This document shows positions 10,401 through 17,878 of a stretch of 64,000 bases of DNA, piece after piece. This DNA comes from VXYL01 sp965116935 (GTDB lineage: Bacteria; Pseudomonadota; Gammaproteobacteria; Pseudomonadales; Azotimanducaceae): positions 2,170,001 to 2,234,000 of the forward strand of contig OZ220737.1 of the NCBI GenBank assembly GCA_965116935.1, given 5' to 3'. Position numbers and translations under genes: made by a program. Each line of letters starts with the position of its first letter. Positions within the stretch are counted from its first letter, which is position 1. Under the pieces are notes generated by a model, which worked only from the letters and a program-made list of their open reading frames with translations, made no database searches and was not told the origin of the DNA.

Positions 10401-10500
10401 CTCCCGCATCGAGGCAAGCCTGGACCGCGCCGATCTCCCCGCCACCGGCGACGGCGCCGCAGGGCTGCGCGCCCTGCTGACGGTGGAGGCACGGCACTGA
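4417..10500 (+). CDS. Giant surface repeat protein with SwmB-like repeats and C-terminal autotransporter-type beta-barrel
   Basis: The frame encodes up to 2027 residues. A signal peptide (hydrophobic stretch LLARLFGCAVVALAAPAALAQ, about residues 53-73) is preceded by extra sequence. The true start could therefore be the ATG at 4456 or, more likely, the GTG at 4540; I list the longest frame. About eleven repeats of 100-130 residues follow. Each opens with a PP/AP-x-V strand, then a G-x-x-[VI]-x-[VI]-x-[VL]-x-F-[SD]-E-x-V strand pair. Many carry a GDxDxDG acidic loop that could bind calcium (SwmB-type). An acidic Pro/Glu/Asp linker lies at about 830-870. Residues from about 1640 on are alternating amphipathic strands with aromatic and glycine girdles, like an autotransporter barrel. 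I infer a secreted, outer-membrane-anchored adhesin-like protein. It sits between tssB and tssE, where it has no obvious T6SS role. Confidence 0.8.
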   Translation: MLAPQLHRAEAPHMSPNRTAVHWPPSRGQELQRRRLHQPGGVEGRARSLRAGLLARLFGCAVVALAAPAALAQGVIPGVIERVEVVPATEGAPGPLQTYSAGQTFELVFIYNRDLPRAVPGVTAMVDIDETLRPTDACHSEDRALVCPYTVGTKDQDEDGLRVPVDSDCSAFGRTCIRESQGSVLPSTGYTTVLANVGDNLPAHKVDGVSVGIVGIDGPDLLVTSEPAPGRRAYRAGEVVRARLTFSEPVADYGAFAPELLPGRPMIDVGGTEGPNPTRDYIHTVAPGESSGSLAVAGLSRMHDVRDVHGNRGIHVGGAPLPENAPGITVRYGTGLARPQLIDSVPPSVVNVRLASPRPVLGVGVDVDVVVEFDEEVDVVGEPLLKLAVGDAVKRIPLAPSAKRPREDVRELTFRWTGEDVEQERAEGALGVPANALVLVSADASIVDGAGNPSGNVPPAFASLGARLDSKPPAVALVEPPPAGSVRAGSMLEFQVTFDEDVEVDAKTGWPSLAFTLEGVRKNAHYQRHDGAVVTFGYTVRAGDSSGALAVPAGGLTLRGAVADAAGNAAESGYVAPAPRPLTVERAADTEPPQLLGAAASRPLYRAGERVRVDLRFSEAVELVAVLELTVSVGTQSLRLPCKARDSVVSCEGPSDARAGGRLSWAATALAGGASLVQDLVGNPWSGGVAAGGDAFVDADPPRLTDVRIDSRPRRRQPGGFADDLYYGRGDRIDISVAATEALEVDDDAFVRLAVGGQTQRAAYRSGGGTDRVVFAYRVAAGDRDIDGIGVEALEGTVTDAAGHPLQLGPDGSLGRHAIHDDGGHPVDGDLTGTGGLVPEDDGDAGEPGTEPDETDPSDDPDEGADETGVARVAVTSTGGGADGSYDEGETIVFEVRFPAPGADLTAPLTLELDLGARVQKIACAGLGSGRSKVDCSYRVRSGDEDRDGIVVRVASGPVSVGGDPVEFDLTAVAPPALLVDTRAPVVEEVAIISNAGADGIYVTGDEIVVEVRFSEAVVGQGMLSIPLRVGAALRRARLVSPAPGEPAARFEFRYTLAPGDEDLDGIAVGALGPGSFVGGVRDLAGHAAEGRYPEVPDGTGHVVDTQAPSVTSIAVFDREEDTYGLGDTLTVAVAFDEPVTVPAQGVALSLTVGGALREAGYVTGSGTERLTFAYDVAPGDQGAVAVGAQALGAGITDLGGNPARGNEALSLEVSVDTMAPSVAGAPQLRSSPANGVYGVGDEIAVAITFSERVLVTVGANGPTLALGFGGQVRQARYESGTGTQELVFAYQVVAGDRGERVSVAADAVTLGDGAIRDANGLAAAIGHAAMPAVDGHRVDGVAPRLEEVAIVSRPQRRDAYHQGEQIVVEVRFSEPVVAADATIALAVGEGERSAVCTSAAGADVLRCAYTVLLGDFDDDGVALSRDGLGGTFEDAAGNRAELSFEGIPDDPLQRVHASPPVVAGGLASLTLVVGGAPEAVELAPAFTGHRPVFGAELLVGTGEPAVELRLAGSTLTVRPLTEGTATVRVTATNSAGTAVATFDVVVETDPAETRAMNDSLAAIGRGMLAGVSETIGGRFDLARLGSSVSLGGRSLMPRRHGVGPASFGEAGSGAAPHRSGQCPRAPACSAAAAGSRPGFAGSGFDLQLAGAGAGGTRWSVWAGGDMYDLDAGDRAEGSGTTGFLGVDARGDSLVAGLAVSRGVADADYTFAFSAGAEEGSGSMSTRLTSFHPYARLALSDDSEVWMIGGFGSGEVEVHRDLVDRTETADVSLAMAVAGLRRALGLRFGGATYALRGDAAFLGISGEDGARAVDGLTVSVSRLRLGLEGGWTFGSVAPFAVVSARVDGGDGETGAAVELAGGVRIGNPYSAFGLEAKGRATAIPVAGEGGGAGVSLTAVFEPGRLGRGFFLRLSPEWGGSALASDPFRRAAPAWTLDDVPGTERGWRLRAATGYGMTMRALPGLLTPFAEAGRTARGAPRLRGGLRYENRRPGRFSRIEASLDRADLPATGDGAAGLRALLTVEARH

Positions 10501-10584
10501 TCTGCCCGACACACAAACATTTCGTCCTACGGTCGCGTGCGCGATTTCCCACGCTGGCGTTGAGGCCAAGGGCGGTCGACGAGG

Positions 10585-10870
10585 GGCGCGATGGAGGGCG
10601 GGACGCCCTCCCTCCAAGACGGGCCTTCGGGGGGAAGGCATCCTGCCGTGGCCCGTCAACCGTGGCTGCGAGCAAACGGCGAGCACGAAGGCCGGGACGG
10701 GCCCGCGCCTGTCGGCGCGTACGAGGGCGAGACGCCCTCGCCCCCAGGGCCCTCGGAACGAGGCCGGGACGCCCTCGCCCCCAGCCCTTGGAACGAGGGC
10801 GTCTCGCCCTCGCTCCGGAGTGCGGCGCGCCAGGCGCTGTGCAAGTCAAGGTGAGACACCACTGTCGCCC
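10585..10870. repeat. Cluster of palindromic GC-rich repeats with one MITE-A-like end
   Basis: Between the repeat-protein gene and tssE lie several imperfect palindromes of the type GAGGGCG-GGACGCCCTC and GAGGGCGAGACGCCCTCGCC. The last part (CAAGTCAAGGTGAGACACCAC, about 10844-10863) matches the right terminal repeat of the element family at 47591-47694 and 57312-57554. No matching left end could be found near 10500, so this looks like a decayed or composite copy. The rest of 10501-11039 shows no gene that I can support. Confidence 0.6.
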
Positions 10871-11039
10871 GCAAGGGGGACATTCGTGGACAATTCGGGC
10901 TAGACTTCGGCTTCGAGGTCGTGGCGGTTGGTGTTGCGACCGCGCGGACGGAGCCGGGTCCTGGAACGAGGCCGGGCCTCGGCAAAGAAAACCAAAAGGC
11001 CCGGACACAAAGCGAGCCGGGCAAAGGAGTGAGTGAAGC

Positions 11040-11465
11040 ATGGCACGTGGCGTTGCGCCTCCGGTTGCGGTGCGGGCGCAGTTGTTCGACCGGTTCGAGG
11101 GTCGAGGCGGCTCCGCCGCGGACAGGCTGTCGGCAGACCTCGCGGACCTGCTCGGGTCGCGCCGTCCGTATTCGGTCAACCTGCCGGGCATCCTCAGCTG
11201 GGGGCTGCCCGGAATGGGCGGAATCTCGCCCGGCTCGGACAGCGACCGGGAACAGGTGGCGGAGTACATCGCCGACGCAATCCGCCGATTCGAGCCGCGG
11301 CTCGCGAACGTGGTGGTGACCCCCGAAGGGGAGGGCACCGACTTCGCGTTTCTCCTTGAGGCGCAGATCGTCGGCCGCGGCGGCGTCCGGCTGCTGGTGA
11401 ACGCGCCCCGCCGCGGCGGCGGCCTGAGTGCCGACGTCACCGTCGCTCCACGAACTCAGGACTAG
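11040..11465 (+). CDS. tssE: T6SS baseplate protein TssE (gp25-like)
   Basis: TssE is the gp25-like baseplate wedge component that nucleates sheath assembly. The 141-residue protein has the expected order. An N-terminal LFDRF helix is followed by a conserved leucine-rich helix, then SVNLPGILSWGLPGMGGISPGS (the region around the family's YG/GLPD motif). After that come the EYIADAIRRFEPRLANVVVTPE block (the E-x-x-I-x-x-x-I-x-x-x-E-P-R-L core) and a final beta-hairpin. AAAGGAG lies upstream of the ATG, with the repeat cluster before it. It starts the long plus-strand T6SS run, and tssF begins 9 bp after its stop. Confidence 0.85.
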   Translation: MARGVAPPVAVRAQLFDRFEGRGGSAADRLSADLADLLGSRRPYSVNLPGILSWGLPGMGGISPGSDSDREQVAEYIADAIRRFEPRLANVVVTPEGEGTDFAFLLEAQIVGRGGVRLLVNAPRRGGGLSADVTVAPRTQD

Positions 11466-11474
11466 GGGAAATGC

Positions 11475-13097
11475 ATGGTTGACAACGAACTGCTCGCCGC
11501 CTTCGTCACGGAACTCGATGCGTTGCGCACCGAGGGGCGGGAGTTCGCCCGCGCCTACCCGGACGTCGCGGCGCGGCTCGACATCAGCGACCAGCGCTCG
11601 GCGGACGCCCAGGTGGAGCGGCTGGTCGAGGCGACCGCCTTCCTCGCGGCGCGCCTGCGCCTGATGATCGAGAAGAACGCGACGGAACTGCCGCTGTCCA
11701 TGCTCTCGCTGATCGCCCCCTCGCTGGTCGAGCCGGTGCCGTCGTTTGCGGTGCTCGAACTCGACGGCGGCACCGAGACGCAGGAGATCGAGCGGGGCAC
11801 CAGGTTCGACGCACGCGTTGGCGCCGGCTCCCTAGTCTGCCTGTCGTCGGCGATGCAGGTCGCCGTGGCGCCCATGCGGGTTCGCGTCAGGCGGCTTGGC
11901 GAAGGCGCGGGCAATCAAGACGGCATCGGCGTCCGCGTGACCGGCCAGATCCCGACGCCGCTGACGTTCCATCTCGGCAGGAACGAGCGCACCGGCGCGG
12001 CGCTGATGGATGCGTTCTCCGAGGACCTGACGGCTATGGAGGTGGTGCCCGAGGGCGGCGAGCCGGTGAGCGTGCCGACGCGGCAGGTGCGGGTGCGCGG
12101 GTTCGTGCGCGAGGACGCGGCGCTGCCGCCGCGACCGGCGACCCACCCGGCGCACCGCGTGGTCACGGAATTCCTGGTGTTTCCGGAGAAGTTCCGGTTC
12201 GTGACCCTGAACGTGCCGGGGCTGCGCTCGGGCGACGAGATCCGCTTCCGTTTTTCCCGGCCCCTGGCATTGCCCGGCGAGCTGGATCCCAACATCATCG
12301 GCGTCAACCGCCTGCCCGTGGTCAACCTGTGGCGGACGGTATCCGCCCCCGTCGACGTCGACGGGCGGCGCCTAGAGTACCCGATGCGGGTGGATGCGCT
12401 TCGCTACCGTGCGGTCGAGTGCCATTCGGTGGAGTCGCTCGACGTGTACACGGGCGGTCAGGCGGAGGCGCAGCGCCTCGATCCGGTGTTCAGCCTCGGC
12501 AACCTGCGCGGCACGGCGGTGCAGTGGGCCACCCGCCGCGACATGGGCCGCACGGGCAGCCAGCTATATCTATACTTCCGCGGCCTCGACTACGGCACCC
12601 TTGGCCGCCGTCAGATGCTCGCCACCGGCAACGTCTATGCCAGCAACCGCGACGTCGCCCAATACCTGCAAAACGGCGCCCAGGTGGTGCCGGTGGATCC
12701 GACCGGCGGCTGGCGGGGCCGGCTGGTGGGCGCGCCAACGCCCTACCTGCCCGGTCTCGACGGCGCCGATGCGCTCGAGACGATGATCGGCTACCTCAAC
12801 AGCGGCATGATCGGGCTCGTGGGCGAGGCGCGCCGGGGCGTGCTGCAGGACTACCTGAAGCGCTTCCCGGGCGCCTCGCGGGCGGCCTGGATCGACGGCC
12901 TTCGCGGCGTCTCCGCGCAGCCGGTGATGGTCACGCGCGGTCGCCAGCAGCAAGCCGGCGTCGGTCTGTCGATCAGCTACGACGCCTCGACCCACCCGGG
13001 CACCAGCCGGGGCATGGTCAAGCGCGTGCTCGGGCAGCTGTTCGACAGCCAGCGCGGTCTGAACCGCGTCGAGAGCCTCTCCGTCGATGTCAGCTGA
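11475..13097 (+). CDS. tssF: T6SS baseplate protein TssF
   Basis: TssF (VasA/ImpG) forms the baseplate wedge with TssG and TssE. This 540-residue protein is slightly short for the family (usually 580-620). Recognisable blocks are the start LLAAFVTELDALRTEGREFARAYPDVAARL, the VERLVEATAFLAARLRLMIE helix, ELPLSMLSLIAPSLVEPVPSFAVLEL, the middle RFVTLNVPGL strand region, and LPVVNLWRTVSAPVDVDGRRLEYPMRVD, which matches the conserved NLF..sapi segment. GRRQMLATGNVYASNRDVAQYL lies near the C-terminus. Its stop overlaps the start of tssG by 11 bp, which suggests translational coupling, as expected for subunits that assemble together. Confidence 0.9.
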   Translation: MVDNELLAAFVTELDALRTEGREFARAYPDVAARLDISDQRSADAQVERLVEATAFLAARLRLMIEKNATELPLSMLSLIAPSLVEPVPSFAVLELDGGTETQEIERGTRFDARVGAGSLVCLSSAMQVAVAPMRVRVRRLGEGAGNQDGIGVRVTGQIPTPLTFHLGRNERTGAALMDAFSEDLTAMEVVPEGGEPVSVPTRQVRVRGFVREDAALPPRPATHPAHRVVTEFLVFPEKFRFVTLNVPGLRSGDEIRFRFSRPLALPGELDPNIIGVNRLPVVNLWRTVSAPVDVDGRRLEYPMRVDALRYRAVECHSVESLDVYTGGQAEAQRLDPVFSLGNLRGTAVQWATRRDMGRTGSQLYLYFRGLDYGTLGRRQMLATGNVYASNRDVAQYLQNGAQVVPVDPTGGWRGRLVGAPTPYLPGLDGADALETMIGYLNSGMIGLVGEARRGVLQDYLKRFPGASRAAWIDGLRGVSAQPVMVTRGRQQQAGVGLSISYDASTHPGTSRGMVKRVLGQLFDSQRGLNRVESLSVDVS

Positions 13098-14262
13098 CCC
13101 GCGGATGGACGGGGCCGACCCGCAGGAGGCCGGCGACGGCGTACCGGAACCGGTCGCGCCGGAGCCGGTCGCGCCGGAGACGCCGGCCGACGCCGCCGAT
13201 CCCGCCGGCCCGACAGACTCTGCCGGCGCGGAGGAGGACATCCCCGCCGCGCCAGCGGAAGCGGCGCCAGCCGGCGGCGAAGAGCGCCTCGCGCACCCCT
13301 TGGTGCAGCAGTTCCTCCAGGATCCGACCGGCTGGTCGATCTGGACCGCGGTGGCGATTCTCCGCTGGACGATGTCGGATGCGCCGTCGCTGTCGCGGCT
13401 GGTGTACCGCTCGCGGCCCTCGCTCAGCTTCTCGGGGTCCGAGATTCACGACGTCGGCGTGACGGAGGAGGGGTTCGATCTCGTCCTCGCCGCCCCCGGC
13501 CTCGCTGCGCCGGGCTCGGCGCTGCCGTTGCCGGACATCGCCCGCGTCGTCGCCGACTGGCATCGCGACGGCGGCGGCGGGCTCGCGTACTGGCTCGACG
13601 GCTTGGTGGACCGGTTGATGCAGGCGGTGGAGCACGCCGAGTCGCGCACCAACGCCGCCTTCGCACTCGCCACGGGGGGCGACCTGCGCGTGGTCGACAG
13701 CGTCATGAGGCTCGCGGGGCTGTCGGCGCCGCTGCGCGCCGAGCCCGGCGGTGTGTTGCGGGATTCGCTCGGCGACCCGGGCGGAACCCCCGTGCCCGCC
13801 CTCGCCAAGATGTTCACGGGGTTCGCGACTGCGGCCGGCCTCGAGGCCCTGGCCGAGGCGTTCACGGAACTGCCCGTGACGGTGGAGGAGTTCATCTCCG
13901 CGCCCATGGCGGTGGCGGAACCCGCCAGGCTCGGCGAGCGGCTCGGCCGACTCGCCATCGGCCGGGATTCCGACGTCGACACCGCCGGCGTGAACCTGGT
14001 GCTCGACGGCGCCGACGCCCCCGACGCGATCGAGTGGGCGCGCGATCCGGAGCGCGCCCGTTCGCTGGCGGCGCTCTGCAAGGCCTACGTCGGCGGGCCG
14101 GTGCCGCATATTTCCCTGTACGTGGACGTCGCGCCCGAGCACATCCCCGGTGCGGCGCTCGACGGCGACACGGCCTTCGGTCGCGCCCCGCTGCTCGGCC
14201 ACGCCGAAGACACAACCCGCGTCCCCATCGAGCCGCCGGGGCCGGAAGCCGGGGGGCGGTAG
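13087..14262 (+). CDS. tssG: T6SS baseplate protein TssG (divergent)
   Basis: The assignment rests on position directly after and overlapping tssF, on size (391 residues, where the family is usually 330-370), and on partial family resemblance. FLQDPTGWSIWTAVAILRW (about residues 75-95) resembles the TssG N-terminal F-x-x-x-x-RL/L-x-W region, followed by a YRSRPSLSFSGSEI strand block like the family's FRSxxSLxFP motif. The first 70 residues are a low-complexity Pro/Ala/Asp/Glu leader not expected in TssG. The middle and C-terminal parts (PHISLYVDVAPEHIPGAALDG) are strongly diverged. TssG joins TssF in the baseplate wedge. The confidence reflects good context but only moderate sequence similarity. 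Confidence 0.7.
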   Translation: MSADPRMDGADPQEAGDGVPEPVAPEPVAPETPADAADPAGPTDSAGAEEDIPAAPAEAAPAGGEERLAHPLVQQFLQDPTGWSIWTAVAILRWTMSDAPSLSRLVYRSRPSLSFSGSEIHDVGVTEEGFDLVLAAPGLAAPGSALPLPDIARVVADWHRDGGGGLAYWLDGLVDRLMQAVEHAESRTNAAFALATGGDLRVVDSVMRLAGLSAPLRAEPGGVLRDSLGDPGGTPVPALAKMFTGFATAAGLEALAEAFTELPVTVEEFISAPMAVAEPARLGERLGRLAIGRDSDVDTAGVNLVLDGADAPDAIEWARDPERARSLAALCKAYVGGPVPHISLYVDVAPEHIPGAALDGDTAFGRAPLLGHAEDTTRVPIEPPGPEAGGR

Positions 14263-14302
14263 GCGTCGATTCTGCCGCAATTCGCTTGCGTGCGTGCACG
14301 CA

Positions 14303-14387
14303 TTGACCCTGTTCGATATGGCAAAGATACAAACCCGCCGCGGTGCGGCCCGTCTTTTCGCCGTGGTTTGGTGCTAGGGTTCCTAGC
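14303..14387 (+). promoter_or_regulatory. Possible hcp promoter with adjacent 6-bp palindrome
   Basis: The 158-bp gap between tssG and the first hcp holds TTGACC (14303-14308), a 17-nt spacer, and GATACA (14326-14331), a weak sigma-70-like pair. A perfect inverted repeat follows: GCTAGG-GTT-CCTAGC at 14373-14387. It could be an operator or a small hairpin just upstream of the strong Shine-Dalgarno AAGGAGA of hcp. A dedicated promoter would suit hcp, which is needed in large amounts. This is a reading of sequence patterns only. Confidence 0.35.
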
Positions 14388-14420
14388 GCATCCACAACGG
14401 TTTTTTCAAGGAGAGATTGC

Positions 14421-15032
14421 ATGGCAACCATTGTTGTTGACATCCCCAACGTCGCAGGCGAGAGCGCCGAGGAAGCGGGCAAGATCGACGCCCTCGGCAT
14501 TCGCGAGAGCATCGAGATCCTGGCCGGCAGCTTCAGCAGCTCGGCCGCGATCGGCAAGTCCGCCGGCTCCGGCGTGCACGGCGACATCCAGGTCATCAAG
14601 TACCGGGACAAGTCGAGCCCCAAGCTCGTCGAGGCAGCCGCGAACAACGTCAACCTCGGCAAGGTGACGCTGAAGGTGCTCACCGGCCCGGGCGGCGACG
14701 TCGCCATGACCTACGAGCTCGAGAACGCCTACGTCGCGCGCATGGAGCACGAGACGCTCGACGAGGCGAGCACGGCGTTCTTCGCGCACCACGACCCGTC
14801 CTCGCGCGCCAAGCCGATGCCGACGACTGCCGGCGGCGTGGCCTCGGCGGCGGCGGTGCAGCTTTCGGCCGCCTCGGGCAGGGAGCAGTTGCTGCCGCTC
14901 TTCCCGGCGCCGCGCGGTGCGTACACCGAGCACGAGGTCGAGCGCGTGTGGCTCAACGCGACGAAGGTGACTTGGACCTACACGGACACGGGCAACAGCG
15001 TCAACGAGACGACCGACGCACAGCTGGTCTGA
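14421..15032 (+). CDS. hcp: T6SS tube protein Hcp with central insertion (Hcp1)
   Basis: Hcp hexamers stack into the tube that is propelled through the sheath and carries effectors. The start ATG at 14421 is preceded by AAGGAGA. The N-terminus (ATIVVDIPNVAGES) parallels that of the next gene. A core with K-x-x-D-x-x-S-P-x-L (KYRDKSSPKLVEAA, about residues 50-63) matches the Hcp D-x-S-S-P-x-L loop, and the C-terminal strand KVTWTYTD is typical. At 203 residues it is longer than usual (about 155-170). About 40 extra residues, rich in Ala, Ser and Pro, lie between the YVARMEHET strand and EVERVWLN. The insertion may be an extended loop or a surface decoration. Confidence 0.85.
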   Translation: MATIVVDIPNVAGESAEEAGKIDALGIRESIEILAGSFSSSAAIGKSAGSGVHGDIQVIKYRDKSSPKLVEAAANNVNLGKVTLKVLTGPGGDVAMTYELENAYVARMEHETLDEASTAFFAHHDPSSRAKPMPTTAGGVASAAAVQLSAASGREQLLPLFPAPRGAYTEHEVERVWLNATKVTWTYTDTGNSVNETTDAQLV

Positions 15033-15103
15033 CGGCCGGCCTCGAGCCGGAGTTCTGGCGGACCCGGCGTAACGACAAGCTAGCGACTTAAGGAGACGCA
15101 GAC

Positions 15104-15577
15104 ATGTCGACGATTCTGGTGAACATCCCCAACGTGAACGGATCGAGCACGATCAGCGGTCACGAGGACGAGATCGAGTGCAGCGCGATCCGGCACGCGA
15201 TCAGCAAGCAAATGGTCGCGAAGGCGACGCGCACGGAGGGCGCGTCCCGGCACAGCGCCATCGAACTGACGCACGGCATCGACCGCGCGACTCCGAAGCT
15301 GAAGGACCTCGTCACGAAAGGCACCGTGCTCAACTCGGTCGTGATCGACGAGATGCGGATGGTGGGCGAGGAGTATCAGACGATCTACCAGATCAAGCTC
15401 TCCAACGCGGTGGTCGTTCGGGTCGAGGTGGACACCCCCGTCGATCCGACGACCAACGAGCCGGGCGAGATGACCGAGAGCTTCGCCCTGGCCTACACGA
15501 AGGCGGACTGGACCTACACGCCGTACGACGGCCCCGACCGGCAGGCGACCGTGACGGGGGCGTTTCCGAAGGCGTAG
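15104..15577 (+). CDS. hcp: T6SS tube protein Hcp (Hcp2)
   Basis: This is a second Hcp of 157 residues, close to the standard family length. It begins STILVNIPNVNGSS, has the DRATPKLKDLVTKG loop (the D-x-A-S-P-x-L motif of Hcp), a beta-rich middle (EEYQTIYQIKLSNAVVVRVEV) and the C-terminal KADWTYTPYDG strand typical of Hcp. It lies 71 bp after the first hcp with its own Shine-Dalgarno (AAGGAGA). Tandem different Hcps suggest either mixed tubes or effector-specific Hcps. A good part of the difference between them is the insertion in Hcp1. Confidence 0.88.
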   Translation: MSTILVNIPNVNGSSTISGHEDEIECSAIRHAISKQMVAKATRTEGASRHSAIELTHGIDRATPKLKDLVTKGTVLNSVVIDEMRMVGEEYQTIYQIKLSNAVVVRVEVDTPVDPTTNEPGEMTESFALAYTKADWTYTPYDGPDRQATVTGAFPKA

Positions 15578-15709
15578 AGCCGCTGGTCGCCGGGCGGCCG
15601 CGCCGCGGCATGCGGCGCCCCCCGGCACCCGGCGGATCACGGTTGACGGGTCGCGCGGGCGTTCGGGTTCGCGCACCCGTCATCGAAGTTTCTTGACGGA
15701 GGACGGGCG

Positions 15710-17818
15710 ATGGCAGAGGCCGATGCGGGCGTGAGGTTCGGCGGGTTTCTCGGCGTATCGGTGGACGATGAGTCGTTCACGATACCAATCGGGCGCTTGG
15801 ACGTGTCGGAAACCTACAACGCGGGCTGGCGCGGCCGCGCCGTGCTCACCGGCACTGTGCGGCCCGGCATCACGTCGAGCCGTTTCATGGGCACGATGAT
15901 GGCGAAGGGCGTGGTGCCGGGTTCGTCGGCGAACGTCTACGTGACAATCCGGTCGCGCGACAGCCAGGGCCAACCCGACGAGCTCGACGGCCAGGTCATG
16001 CGCACCTGGCCCGTGGTGCTCGGCGCCGTCGAGCCGGTGGAGACCGGCCAAGTGTCGGTGGCGGGCTGCAGCGTCCAGATCATGGATCCGGTGACCTTCC
16101 TCGACAGTCGGGCGATCTGGGGCGCGTACCGCGGCTGCTCGGTGGCCGAGATGGTCGGAGGTGCGCTGTCGATGGCCGCGGGAGGCGAAGGAGGCCCCAC
16201 GCTCACGCCGCCGCTGCCGGGGCTTCCGGCGGTGACCGTGACCGCCACCTACCGCGAGTCGCTCGAGTGGATGCAGTACGCCATTGCCGCGGGGCAGCCG
16301 CTCGGCGTGTGGCTCGGCGAGGTGGCGGGGCTGCTGGCGCTCCGCATGGAGCTGATCGGTCGCAACGACGGCACGGTCGTGCTGCAGCTCACCGACAAGC
16401 CGGCGATGGGCCAGGAGGTAGAGTCGCGGGTGGCTGGGGCGGGCGAAGAACTGCGCCACGACGATGACGGTCGCACGCCGGTGGAGGTGACGGGCCTGTA
16501 CAGCCAGCCAAGCACGCCGCTGCGCGCGGCGGTGCTCGACGACATCACGCAGGGTGCCTTTCGCCGGGTCGGAGGCGGATCGGTGGCGAACGTCATCCAG
16601 GCGTTCGGCGTCGATGCCGACGAAGTGGCGGCGAGGATGCTGGGGACGCAGCGCGGCCGCAGTGCCGAGATGTTCGTGGTGTCGGCCGCGTCCACGCAGC
16701 CCGGCTTTCGTCCGGGCCGCCGGGCCACGTTCGACAAACCGCTCATGCGGGTGACGCAGTGGCAGGTGGCCGGCGTGCGGCATCGCATGCGTGGCGAGGC
16801 GTACAGCAACTCGCTGACCATGTTCGACGCCCGGATTCCCTGGGTGCCCACGGCGCCGAGTTCGCGCCCGGACATCATCGTTCCGGCCGCGATCGATGGC
16901 GGCGAGGATCTGGCCCTCCACCAGCCCGTCCCTCGGGACCGGATGGGCAGGATCCCGGTCCGCTTTCCGTTCCTGCCGGTCAACACGGCCGAAGAGCGGG
17001 ATGCGAAGGACGACATCGACGCGAAGGGCGACGGCGACGGCGACGTCACCCTCGCGGACTTCGGTGACAACTTCTCCGACACGGAGCACTGGGAAAGCGA
17101 AGTGGAGTCGTTCAGGGCGGGCGTCTTCGACGACCCGTACCCCGGGCGTAGGACGGACGAACTCGGCGACGACGAGCGCATTGAGCGGGAGCAGCAGGCG
17201 GCGCGCCGGCGGGGCGTCCGGCAGTATTTTCTCTACCTCGATCTCAAGGCGCGCGAAGGGCGCGATCGGGACCAGGACGGCTACGTCACCCACCGGGACG
17301 ACTTGGTTAGCGACCGCCTGCAGGAGGTGCTGGCAGACGAGGAATCGCGCGAGGAGTTCCTCGGCAAGTACGCGCAGTTCGAGGCGGCGCGGGACAGTGA
17401 CGACATCGACTCCACGGGATCTACGGAGTTGAGCGAAGACGACCTGGCGCTGCTCTCGGAGTACGACAACCTGTTCGGCCCGGAGGCCGACCAGTCGGAC
17501 GATGTGAACGTGAGGCGGGCTGCGATGGACGCCAACGCGGCAGCGGAGCGCTGGCCGGCGCGCTTGCCGCTGCCGGTGGTCAACCCGATGGCCGGCGGCC
17601 TGCACGGCTTCATTCCCAGCCACAGGCAGGGCGATGCCTGCCGCGTCGCCGTCCACGGCCCGTTTTCCGCCGAGGTCATCGGCTTCCAGTACCGCGACGA
17701 CCGGCCGATCAACCAGGAGATCGAGGGCGCAACTGCGGGGTTCGTCGTCGAGCACGATCTCGGCAAGGCGTGGAGCGGCCTCGTCTTTCGGCCGACCGAG
17801 GATGTCGAGGAGAAATGA
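15710..17818 (+). CDS. VgrG-like spike protein with a large EF-hand-containing insertion
   Basis: VgrG trimers form the spike on the Hcp tube. This 702-residue protein shows a gp27-like N-terminal body (about residues 1-400, including FLDSRAIWGAYRGCSVAEMVGG and SLEWMQYAIAAGQPLGVWLGE). An OB-fold segment then opens with RDRMGRIPVRFPF (about 408-420) and resumes with NPMAGGLHGFIPSHRQGDACRVAV (about 624-648). The roughly 190 residues between are inserted. They are acidic and contain two EF-hand-like loops, DAKGDGDGDVTL (about 437-448) and DRDQDGYVTHRDDL (about 521-534). The neighbouring paralogue lacks this insertion. The long gp5C beta-helix normally found after the OB fold is missing. It may be supplied by separate genes (22278, 51135, 51863). 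The family name is inferred from architecture and context. Confidence 0.75.
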   Translation: MAEADAGVRFGGFLGVSVDDESFTIPIGRLDVSETYNAGWRGRAVLTGTVRPGITSSRFMGTMMAKGVVPGSSANVYVTIRSRDSQGQPDELDGQVMRTWPVVLGAVEPVETGQVSVAGCSVQIMDPVTFLDSRAIWGAYRGCSVAEMVGGALSMAAGGEGGPTLTPPLPGLPAVTVTATYRESLEWMQYAIAAGQPLGVWLGEVAGLLALRMELIGRNDGTVVLQLTDKPAMGQEVESRVAGAGEELRHDDDGRTPVEVTGLYSQPSTPLRAAVLDDITQGAFRRVGGGSVANVIQAFGVDADEVAARMLGTQRGRSAEMFVVSAASTQPGFRPGRRATFDKPLMRVTQWQVAGVRHRMRGEAYSNSLTMFDARIPWVPTAPSSRPDIIVPAAIDGGEDLALHQPVPRDRMGRIPVRFPFLPVNTAEERDAKDDIDAKGDGDGDVTLADFGDNFSDTEHWESEVESFRAGVFDDPYPGRRTDELGDDERIEREQQAARRRGVRQYFLYLDLKAREGRDRDQDGYVTHRDDLVSDRLQEVLADEESREEFLGKYAQFEAARDSDDIDSTGSTELSEDDLALLSEYDNLFGPEADQSDDVNVRRAAMDANAAAERWPARLPLPVVNPMAGGLHGFIPSHRQGDACRVAVHGPFSAEVIGFQYRDDRPINQEIEGATAGFVVEHDLGKAWSGLVFRPTEDVEEK

Positions 17819-17878
17819 AGGCAGTGTGCGGCGGACGAGCCGCGGGCGGCGGGTCTTTGCGAGCGAGGTGAACGTCCG

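Noticed and set aside
5080..10686. A very long open frame (about 1868 codons) on the minus strand opposite the autotransporter-like gene
   Set aside because: Its translation is Arg/His/Ala/Gly-rich with no domain, as expected of the complement of a GC-rich gene. The plus strand has a signal peptide, repeats and barrel strands.
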